A stretch of DNA of 64,000 nucleotides from contig JACCIC010000014.1 in assembly GCA_018907035.1 (NCBI GenBank), positions 1,711,001-1,775,000 on the forward strand. Reading direction: 5' to 3'. This stretch comes from Sycobia sp. Sy_11 (taxonomy: Eukaryota; Arthropoda; Insecta; Hymenoptera; Epichrysomallidae). The notes under the pieces are model-generated. The model saw only the letters and a program-made list of their open reading frames with translations. It did no database searches and was not told the DNA's origin. Below, one piece after another: positions 49,310-59,250 of the stretch (position 1 is its first letter; every line of letters begins with the position of its first letter). The translations under genes were made by a program, and so were the position numbers.

Positions 49310-50760
49310 AACCTCCTTTTTTTCCGTTAGATCAACTTATTCTGTTATTATTTATTGGTTGTAAGTATATGAAAAATATTAACGAATAACAAAAAAGTAA
49401 AGAATGTTTACTAGCATTGTTGTTCGAAGACTACGATTTACCATGTAATACGAGTAGGCTTCGTCTTAAATATATCACATAGGATAACTATTGAAATGGT
49501 CTCGAAATCATTCCAAAAATAAATGTGTTTCATTCTGACAAATAATATCACGAGACAGTGTAAGAAAAAACATCACAAATTGTGAAGAATCATGGATATG
49601 TTGTTGTACCAACTGTCATTTTGAAAGGATACTTAAAGATAAACAATGACAAAATTTCATGTTTAGAAATATGTAATAGAGTTTCACTAAATAAAATCAG
49701 CAATTTAAAAGGTTTAATAAAATGTAAAACGAAACGTGCAATTTCTACGTGATATTTACCGATTACTATTAATAACCGCGTCATTGGAAAACTAAAAAAA
49801 AATAAAATTACAGTGCTTTATTAATGAAGAAAAAAATATTGAATAAAAACAAAATATTCTAACAGCCAGGTTCAATGCAGTATTGACATTCATTAACTTA
49901 AGATTTGTGCCTTTATATAATTAGAATATAATTAAAGCCGTGAAAATCCCTTGAGATCCATTTTTATCACACTTTGAAATTGTTTCTCTTTGTATCTGGA
50001 AATAAGTAAAAAACTGTGTGTTTCAAAATGCTTTGATCCATCAATTCGAAATAAAAAAATTCTAAATAACTTGAGTTCAAAATAAATATATGAAATATAA
50101 TTCGTGCGAAATTTAATAAAACATTAATATACGTTTTCAGCATATTTAGTTGTTCCGATTGACATCAAATTACCTTTATATATGTAACTAAAGCACGCGA
50201 AGAAAAGTGTATATATATATATTTATGTTCACATGTTTTAGTTTATTTTTTGTATGTATAGTCTTATTTTTCTAATTATTTAGGAGCATAGTTATTATTG
50301 CAATCTATTACTTAGCGCCGTTGACTTTGGTAATGAAGCAAATTTAAGTTATAGCCTATTGCTTGTTTAATTATTACTAAATAATGTAATATATAAATAA
50401 TCAATATATAATATAAAAACTTTAACAGCAACTTATAATTTACTATATTAAGTAATGGTTTTATTAATGATCTTCCTATGATTGTAGTCACTTAATTTTT
50501 GTAATCACATTATCATTTTGTTTTTTTCTTAAATAACACGTAGCGTATGCTTCAACTTGTTTTTTTTTTAAGTTTGATAGAAAAAAATCTAAATTTACTT
50601 ATAATTTTTATGATATCACTATTTTTATTAACCGAGATATTAGAAAAAATAAATAACATATAGATACATTATTACTTATATTAACATATCTTTTAACGTC
50701 TTTGATCTAAATATTTTCGTTGTGCTTTTTATGAAATTACTTTATATCTGAGTAAAGATG
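49310..50760. other. Intergenic region upstream of OR4
   Basis: AT-rich sequence with no recognised gene or transposon. Confidence 0.5.
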
Positions 50761-50780
50761 TAAATGTGAGATATCATGTA

Positions 50781-50915
50781 CGCTGGACATGCGATTAATG
50801 AAGATGCTTCTTAAATATTAAGGGTAGGTAGATTATAGTCTCTATGGGCGCGGAGGAAATTACTGCACGCTGACAAAAACAACCTTACAATTTAATTCTT
50901 AAATAATTAATCACC
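50781..50915 (+). promoter_or_regulatory. Conserved 5' flank of OR4
   Basis: The first block is weak here (CGCTGGACATGCGATTAATG, 50781). The second is clear (CCTTACAATTTAATTCTTAA, from 50883). AATTACTGCACGCTGACAAA at 50857 is shared with OR2. Confidence 0.35.
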
Positions 50916-51064
50916 TTCTTTTTTCAGTTGAACGAGAAGCTCTTGGCCAGTTCGCTCCAGTTGGTTCAAGTGTAATCATTATACTGTTACGTATTTTAGT
51001 CAAATAGTAATGTGTCTCAGATATACTTGTAAAGATTTTTAATAATTTGCTAAAATACTATACT

Positions 51065-54000
51065 ATGGAAGACCTTACGACATTCAATTATGTCATTATG
51101 CAGGTTTTATTTTTTCAAAATGCATTTTTTTGATTTTATCTTGAATTGAATTATTATGATTATGTAAAAATTTGCTACATACATTGGCACCTGTCTACTA
51201 ACATATTTTCGGCTATTTTTTACAGGAGGATTTAATAACCGCAAGAATTACTTTCGCTTGGAATGAAAAAATTTTTAATCTTTTCGGAATGAATCCATTG
51301 AAATTTAATAAACTTTTGTATGCAATAGTACTTTTTTATACATTGATGCATTTTGTGATGAGTTGTGCGGATTTGCCAGAGAGTATGACGAATTATAATA
51401 AAATAATCGATTCTATCACTGAACTTGGCAGTATGAGTACAGTTTTAGCGAAATTGATTCTTTATGGAATAAAGCACGCAAGTATCGCTCGTCTTCTAAA
51501 CGATGTAGCGTCAGATTATTCTATTAATAAATTTCAAAACGTTAAAGAAATACGTCTATTATTAGCTTATATGTCACTAGCAAAATTATTTTGTAAGTAT
51601 AGTATTATCATCGGTGGAACTGCAGGGACTCTTTATTTTATAAGATTCATGGATATAAGCTTATTTCAAGCAGGAGTAACAGGTATGAATATAGTTTAAC
51701 AAGATTGATATTATTTTCAATGTAATAATTATAAATTAGCATTATGAATAAGCATTCATATATTAAATTTATATTTTATTTATCAGAAATAGTATTTATG
51801 ACAAATATAAATAATTCAAACATTGAAAGATTCAAACAGTTATCCCTGGTAAAAAATATACTAATTACTTTTTAATGAAGAAAAATTAAATATTAAAACA
51901 AAAATAAAGAAATAAATATTAATTTGAATTATCGATTTAAATAATTCTCATTCGATTTGAAAAAAATCAACTTCATTTTCCAATTTGAAGAAACTTTCTA
52001 ATTTTTTTTTCATTTCATCTCCATTGTCGTCGCTTTTCATCACTACCGCCAGTTAAGACTACTAAATTTAAAGTTTTTATACAAATTTGTCCAAATATAA
52101 TTTAAAGATGTAGTCAGAATAATTGAGAGATGGATTTGGTTCAGATTCAGCAATCTAACTGACTATCTTCAAGGTGAGCCCTGCTAAATTTTCTTGACAC
52201 TTCTTGACACTCGTTTTTTTCGTTGTTGATTCTTGACGTTCAGCCGATTTTACACGAGTTAGCAGATGATCTGCTTATATTATCGGCCGACCATTGATTA
52301 ATACATATCTCAAGAATTGTGTATTTTCATATAAAAGTTCATTAGACCTTTTTGACTTTAAATATTATGCAATATTATTATTATTATCATTATTATATAA
52401 TCATAATCCAAAGCTAGCGTGAAATCTATGAATTTTAATTAAAAAGCTTTTTTGTTTTGGCTGCATATCAAATTTCAATACAGAAACTATGTAAGGAAAT
52501 ATTATATATTAGAAACGGGAGAGCGCTAAATTATAACATTTTACAAAGCTCATTTTGGAAGTAATCAGTTACCTCGCCCAATCCAGAACAAAATCTTTAT
52601 CCAAATCTTGTGACAGTCTTTATCATTATTTCTTTGTGAAGCCATATATTCATGATTTAGATATATCCGCAACGTACTATTTTAATCCAACTAACTTTGA
52701 AATGAACTTATAATAGGTTACTCGGAAGATGTTAGTATGTTTTCATAAAAGAACATTATTAAAAATAATAGGAAACTTTTTGAATAGCCGTTTTTTAAAA
52801 TATAAGTCGTTCAGTTTCTTATGAATTTATCACATTTTAAAAATCTAAAAAATGTATTTTTGTCTCGAAGGCTATAAATATTACGTCCATTCATTTTACT
52901 ATTTTAATCGATTAAAATAACGAGAGATGAAGGTCTTTCGCATTAACTTTTTGAGAGATTATTACATGTTGGTCATGCTCATTTCCAACTAAAATACATC
53001 TTGGCCTCTTAGAAGTTTGAATTAACAAGCCCTATTTTTAATCCTAGATTAGTTATCCTAAGATAAATTTTAGGTCTCTACTTAAAGACAAAATAAACGC
53101 TACCGCCTCGCTGATCACTGTATGAATATTTCAAAAGCCAATACATTTCATATTGCTTCTTTTTAATTAGTTCTACCTTTGGTTCTGTAGCATCAGAATT
53201 TTTATTACACGTAGCATATATTAAATGTAAACTCTTTTCTTCAGAATAAGATCATTTTCCAATTTACGAAAAAACTTCCTTAGATTTATTTATAAACAAT
53301 TAATATTCTTTGTTTACCTTGTAATCAATATTAGCATAACATTAGAATACTCGTTGGATCAGATGTTAAATAACTTAGTTTGTTTACTATCGTTACACCC
53401 CCAACTTTCCTTGTTTGAGATTAGACTGCTCGAAGGCCCTAAATTCAATGTCAGTCAATTGAATTATTCGGATGTACTTGAAAAAACAGCATTTCCAAAT
53501 ATTAAGCTCGTTAATGTATATATTACAGTAAATTAGGCAATATAGTCCGTATAATATATAATAGGTAAATAAAGAAATGAATAAATAATTAAAAGTAAGA
53601 TATCATCCGAACATCAAAACTACATTAAGGAAGCTTCAAAAGTTCGTTTTCTCTTGAATCATTACTATTGTATTATTATTATGAATATTATTATTATATT
53701 CATGCAGAAATATTGTTTCGAAAATATTGGTACTTAATATTAACTCGTTTCTATACATTTTCTATTTTGAATACCATATCTAATATGAAATCTTTGAAAA
53801 ATATTTTTATGTTATTTAAAGTCACTTTGTTTAGCTTTCAAATGATAGTGCTTAGCAATGACTGAGGTCTACGATGCCCGTTTGTGAATAAAGTATATCT
53901 AAATTTTTACCGTGGCGCTGGTGTCAATCAGTCGAGAAGGTGATTTATACTCGGATCACTGAACTACTAGTCAATTGCTCTAGCATTCGAGCCATCGTAG

Positions 54001-54379
54001 TCCTCTAACTTTATCATATAATTGTAAATTAATATATATTTTGAGCATATTTCAATTTTGTTAAAACAATAAATATATTATTCCATTACACAGATTCAGT
54101 AAATGCAACGTCATTTATTTTGCCATATCGCGTCCGCTTCTATATTCCAGTGACCAATATTTATATCTACATATTCGCCATCATCTATTTGATCCCAATG
54201 GTACCTATAATTGTATTTACTCTGATAGGTGAGACTAATATGATGCTAGCACTGATAGCACATATTTGTGGGCTATTGTCCGTGATATCTCATAGTATGA
54301 TTGGCCAGATTACTGAAAACAACAGTCAATTTCGGGATCGTATAGCAAAAATAATTGTACGTCATCAACGATTAATTAG
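51065..54379 (+). CDS. Odorant receptor 4 (7tm_6 family), exons 1-3 only
   Basis: Exons are 51065-51103 (MEDLTTFNYVIMQ), 51226-51682 and 54094-54379, with lengths 39, 457 and 286 nt, identical to the other three genes. Exon 2 carries LLYAIVLFYTLMHFVM, LGSMSTVLAKLILYGI and YSIIIGGTAGTLYFI. Exon 3 carries YIFAIIYLIPMVPIIVFTL and AHICGLLSVIS and ends RHQRLIR at a good donor. Exons 4-7 should follow within about 1 kb, but I found none before 58138. The region instead holds a mariner (55307-56516) and then a Pao element. Either the 3' half was lost, making this a pseudogene, or it lies beyond the Pao element outside the window. What is visible is open and uninterrupted. Confidence 0.8.
51683..53861 (+). 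other. OR4 intron 2
   Basis: AT-rich sequence with no supported gene. A 60-codon frame at 53354-53536 is unrecognised and probably chance. Confidence 0.45.
53862..54003 (-). repeat. tRNA-derived SINE, copy 2
   Basis: Read on the minus strand, it starts CTACGATGGCTCGAATGCTA then GAGC, an A-box-like head. GAGTATAAATCACC follows as a degenerate B box, then GATTGACACCAGCGCCACGG, TAAAAATT and TTTATTCACAAACG as in the copy at 23233. It lies in OR4 intron 2, about 90 bp before exon 3 and antisense to the gene. Confidence 0.6.
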
Positions 54380-55304
54380 GTAATATACTTTATTTGATAT
54401 TAAGTTGAAATACCATGACTTCTGCAAATCTGATAGACAGATTGTATATAAGTTATTTGCATAGTACCTTATAGATTATGTTGAAATCTTATATTGACAG
54501 AAAAATCTGTATTAACCCTTCGTACACAATTTCATGCAATAAAAACATAAAATTCATTCACAAAACCATTAAATTTCATAATCAAATACTTTATTTGTGA
54601 AGGCACTCCGTATCACAAGGAAACCAAATCCGCGTTAAATTTTGGTGTTTTTTATTTGATATGCTTAAGTAATTCGCTCTCCTATCACATTAATTTACAA
54701 ACAGAAGAACACTAAACTTAAGCTTGCGAACTACCCAAGACGGAAAAACTAAGAGAAATATGATGTACTTCTTTGTCTAGAATAGTTTGTGAACCTTAGC
54801 TATATATTTACGCTTTCCAAATATTACTTATAGTACTGTAATCCAACTTGTAGCCAGAAGATGAAAATCGCTTACAGTGATAATTGACAAATAATAACAC
54901 CTACTATGGGTTCACTATTGACAACTTTTCCTTTCCTGAAAGATCCTAAATCTCTTTATCGTTTCAATCACTCTATCACTATCATATAACTCACTCACTT
55001 ACGAAATACTTCCTATTTCTCTTAAACTTAAATTGAAGGTTATGATTTCTTACACATGTAATTCAAAGCTCTGTGGTGGTGTAATTAATTCTTATAATCG
55101 ACGAATCCCGAGCTCTTTGTCCAGCCAATACTCTAATCCTAACTTTTGTAGGCATGGCCACATCCTTATATATGACGACTCACCGTCGTCGATGTAAATT
55201 TCTAATCTTATTTTATTTATATTAAAAACTTATTCACCTTCCGCCAATCGCCGACACCGCCACCTTTCATTCAATAGTACTTTAAAATCGTAATAGCCAA
55301 TAAA
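54380..55304. other. Sequence after OR4 exon 3
   Basis: This is where OR4 exon 4 is expected by comparison with the other genes (570-830 bp after exon 3). I see no MLQQL-type coding segment and no TCTAAG acceptor. Confidence 0.5.
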
Positions 55305-55306
55305 TA

Positions 55307-56516
55307 ACAGATGAACCGGTATGAATTAAGCGTCAAGATACGAATGTTTCGATAGGAAACATTTCTTGTGAACAAGCCTTAATTTTTGTTGTTTGGTTTT
55401 CATAAAAACTGTCAAACCTATTTATAAAAGATCAAGTCGTTAAACAAGCAACATTACATTTTTTCATTGTATTAAAAATGTCGAATTTTGTACCAGAAAG
55501 TGATGATTTACAGAAAGCTTTAAGTTTTTGTGGTCATTTGAAGAAATGTGCTGCAGAGTCACATCGAATGCTTGTCAAGGCATATGGTGATCATGCTTTA
55601 CCAGAAGCATCATGTAAAAGATGGTTTTAACCGGTTAGAAATAATATTTTAGATGTCAGAAATGAAGAACATGAAAGACCAAAAAAGTTTGAAGACGCCG
55701 AATTACAAACGATATTGGATGAATATCACAATTGGAGTAAAATTTGAGGAATGTTAAATGCTGCACAACAAATAATTTCTAACCGTTTAAAGCTACGGGT
55801 AAGATCAAAAAGTGTGGAAAATTGATGCAATATGAATAAAATGAAAGACATGTGATAAACTGTAAACACACTTGTCAAATTTTACTTTAAAGACATGAAA
55901 GAAAATCAATGGTGCATCGAATTGTTCCTGGCGATGAAAAGTAGATCTTTTTCAAGAATCCTAAACAGAAAAAATTATGGGTTAATCCGAGATAACCATA
56001 ATAAGAGTAGTGTGGTGTATTACGAGTTGTTAAAACCCAATAAAACAATTAATATAGATCGCTACGACAATAAATGATCAATTTGAATCCTGCGTTCATT
56101 GAAAAACGACAAGAATGCGCTAGATGAAACAGCAACATAATTTTCTGCACACAATGTCTCACCTGCACACAATGTAAAACTGGCTCAGAACACAATGAAA
56201 CCACTTGGCTGGTAGCTGCTACCCCATCTGCCATTCATCAGACTTGGCTCCTTTCGTTTACCATTTCTATTCATTAATTGGACATGTATTGGTCGAGCAG
56301 TATTTAGATTCTTACGATGAAGTCTAAAATTGGGTATCTACTTGGTTTGCTTCAAAGATAAACAATTCTATTGACGTGATGTCCACAAATTGCCAGAATG
56401 GTGGTCCAAATGTGGAGAAAACAGTCATCAATACTTTGAATAAAATATTCTCTTTCCCATTAAATTTAGTGTTTTATTTTCATAAAAAAACACTCACTTC
56501 ATACCAGTACACCTGG
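55307..56516 (+). mobile_element. Defective mariner with terminal repeats
   Basis: The left end, ACAGATGAACCGGTATGAAT, aligns with the reverse complement of the right end, CCAGGTGTACTGGTATGAAG, and continues for some further bases. Both ends are flanked by TA (55305-55306 and 56517-56518). The length of 1210 bp is near normal. The terminal repeats differ at many positions, so the insertion is old. It lies downstream of OR4 exon 3. Confidence 0.85.
55478..56450 (+). pseudogene. Mariner transposase pseudogene
   Basis: It starts at the ATG at 55478 with MSNFVPESDDLQKALSFCGH, a typical mariner N-terminus, and reads on through ESHRMLVKAYGDHALPEASC before a stop in place of the next motif. Later pieces are GDEKWIF near 55930, YYELLKP near 56020, INLNPAFIEKRQE near 56070 and WLLSFT..IH near 56245. 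Several stops and frame changes are spread over the whole length, and the second catalytic region (H.DNA..H) is not recognisable. The protein is inactive. Confidence 0.85.
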
Positions 56517-56518
56517 TA

Positions 56519-57928
56519 ATGTACACTTGCTTATTGCGGCGTATCCTTATCATAGAAACAACAGACTCTAATACCACACACATCAATTCATAAAGACTGC
56601 ATTCAATTTGACTCCAAAAAAGGGTTATTGCCTTGAATTGCCCAGACTCTTAAAGTCTCTTAAGTGGACGCTTAAAGTAAAAAATCCACTATACTCTAAT
56701 GCCTATACACTATACTCTAATGTGTTTTTTAAAAGCTGTACTTCTGGAGATCTTTAATATATACGTAAATGTGATAATAAATAAGAGTAATTTTTTACTA
56801 ATAACATGTATTTATTCATGAATATCAATGTTGCCTCCTTGAACTCACTGCATTTTCCAATCTTCAAAGTACTTTTTAAAATCTTTTGACAATCTATAAT
56901 TCAGCTATATGTTTTTAGCTCTATGAATAGAAAAAATTACATTCATAGTAATCCATATTATATCTGACGAATACAGTAATAATGGCATAAGTACATGGTG
57001 TTATATTTGTTCAAAAACTAACAAACAAGTTTTGAGGGATCAGTAGGTGCATGATGGTAGTCCAGTTGGTATGAGTGATTGTGCGACAAAATTGTGCATT
57101 GTTTGATTTTACGTTATGTTTTATCAACCGTTTTAGCTTTACCGAAAATCTGATATTGTACTACATCATTGAAACCTAAAAATATAGTGCACATAAGCTA
57201 CTCATTTAATCAAAGTTGTCGTACTTTTTTTCTCTTGGTGAAGTTGCAGTTTTTCAGTTGGACGATTTCGTCTTAATTTGAATTAGTCTTAGTTCTTTGA
57301 AGTCTTAATTGCATTTTATTTACACCCATATTATGTTACTGCAAATTTTCAAGCAACTTTTATTTTCTACTTTTGCTTATTAAATTTTACAAACGTTTTC
57401 ACATGGATAGAAGAAGTTGTTTCAAGCTTTAGTTATCGGAAGAATATAATAATTAAAGTACTAATTTTATTATTTTATACAACTATCTAACATTTATTAA
57501 GAATTTTTTATGTATTTATCGGTTTTGCAACATGCGTGTTGGTATGGTCGTAAAATAAAATGACTATCGTTTCTTTTGGAGTATTGAAAACACTCTGGTT
57601 CAATTGATAGCTAACTTACATCGGTTACATTAATTATTTCATAAGAATTCAACACTGATATTTATGGTGTGCTGAGCTTAATACATGGTTTTCTGTGTAT
57701 TGGATGTTCACAATAGATCAGCTTATTATGTGAAAAAAATTTATTTTCGACTGTCAACAGTCAACTGTCAAGAATGCAGATAATTCTTAAAATGTTTAAC
57801 AGATGTAGTCATTGCGCAATGCCTGGAAATCATACTATTTACAATGATTACTGAAGGCCAGTACAAGAATAGTATATTACTCGTGTGATATCTTGTAACT
57901 TGCTAAAATTTAATTTCATGACCTAATA

Positions 57929-57992
<64 letters not shown>

Positions 57993-58138
57993 TGTGATTA
58001 ATAGAATCTGTTACAATTTATTGCTCAAATATAATATCATAATAAACAGGGTACTTTTTCTTCAACGTTATAAAAAAGCAGTTGATCATTCGCAACGAAA
58101 AATATAGAATTATGTTTCATTTTCGGTAGATTACCAAG
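56519..58138. other. Sequence between the mariner and the Pao LTR
   Basis: No gene supported and no OR4 exon found. A (TA)n tract followed by (GA)n lies at 57932-57991. A weak resemblance to a transposase C-terminus on the minus strand near 56820-57030 was not convincing enough to annotate. Confidence 0.45.
57932..57991. repeat. (TA)n(GA)n compound microsatellite
   Basis: About 20 TA units run directly into about 10 GA units. Confidence 0.9.
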
Positions 58139-59171
58139 TGTTCCCGGCAAGCGAGAGCGAGGCGGGGACCGTGCTCATACTTCGGCGGATAGGCGTTTCA
58201 GCGCATATATTGTGCGTAGACCCTGCGAGTGCAACGCATATTGGACGTTGTAGCCGCATTATTTTGTGAGGGCACATTTAAGGATGTCGCTGCCGCATGA
58301 TTTATATTGGTATTTTCCTCCCCCATCTAATAGGGGGGAGCGCGGGGCGGAGGGAAAGCCGTGAATTCCCTCCGCGTACGCTTTGGTCAGGAAACGTGCG
58401 GTCCCGATGGCCAGCTATATGTAAGGATAGCGCAGATGTGGCGGCCTTCCTGCTTCGTTACCGCGAATGCCTGGGAACATCGTTTCGGTACGAAAAAGAA
58501 TGGTTGACGACGATTTTCGTTTATTTACGACGACAATATCTACAGTCCATAGAGTGTGAACGCTGTTCTCGACGTAGGTTTTTACCTATAGGGTTTTCCC
58601 TGCGTCGCGGGTAAATACCCGAGCAAATGCGGGAACAGCGTAGGTTAAATAGTAAAACTGTGCGACGTCTGCGGATCCGTGAATTTCAGAAAAGGTCCCT
58701 GGTCCACGTGTTTATGGCCCTTCGCTCCTGGGCAGGGCGTAGGTTCGGATGCATATACCTCGCTCACGCTCGCAACATGTTTCCAGCTTAGGTGGAGCTA
58801 GAGGCCATCGTAGAAAAAATTTATTGAACCTTAAACATGTAAAGGCGCTTGAATTTTAAGATCTTGCGATGGGAAATAAGGACCTGGGGAAGGGGAAAAT
58901 TTATGTGGCGAAACAATAATGAGCGTAGTTTTTCACGGATTTTGCGCCAGTCTTTTTCGAGTCTCGGAGCTGAACACTTCGATGATTGTATAGAGTTTTT
59001 AATATATGTTTTGTATTTACTGTTAAACTTGTGTTTTGTTTTCGAGTTCCTATTACTCCCATTCCTTTATAAACCTTGATCTTATTGTATTAGAATAAAT
59101 AAATTCAATATATTTAGAATCTCGTAAACTTGTATACTCCGGACGCGATCCCGCTCAGGAGAGCGACTACA
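58139..59171 (+). repeat. 5' LTR of the Pao element
   Basis: It starts TGTTCCCGGC and ends GCGACTACA, so it has the TG...CA termini, and two bases separate it from the primer-binding site. It is about 1033 bp. An AATAAA near 59095 could serve as the polyadenylation signal. The boundary is inferred from the terminal motifs, because the 3' LTR is not available for comparison. Confidence 0.72.
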
Positions 59172-59173
59172 TT

Positions 59174-59191
59174 TTGGTGCCGAAACCCGGG
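59174..59191 (+). other. Primer-binding site, complementary to tRNA-Phe
   Basis: TGGTGCCGAAACCCGGGA is the complement of CCA plus the 3' end of the conserved eukaryotic tRNA-Phe (TCCCGGGTTTCGGCA), 18 of 18 bases as I know that tRNA. It marks where minus-strand DNA synthesis starts and supports the LTR end at 59171. Confidence 0.75.
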
Positions 59192-59250
59192 ACAGGGTTG
59201 CTGTGACTGGTATATTTTCGTGTCGGAGTGCATACGTTTTGGTTGTGAGG

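Noticed and set aside
56820..57030. Possible transposase C-terminus on the minus strand
   Set aside because: Only a loose resemblance to an EDWK...GG segment, with several stops; not enough to annotate.
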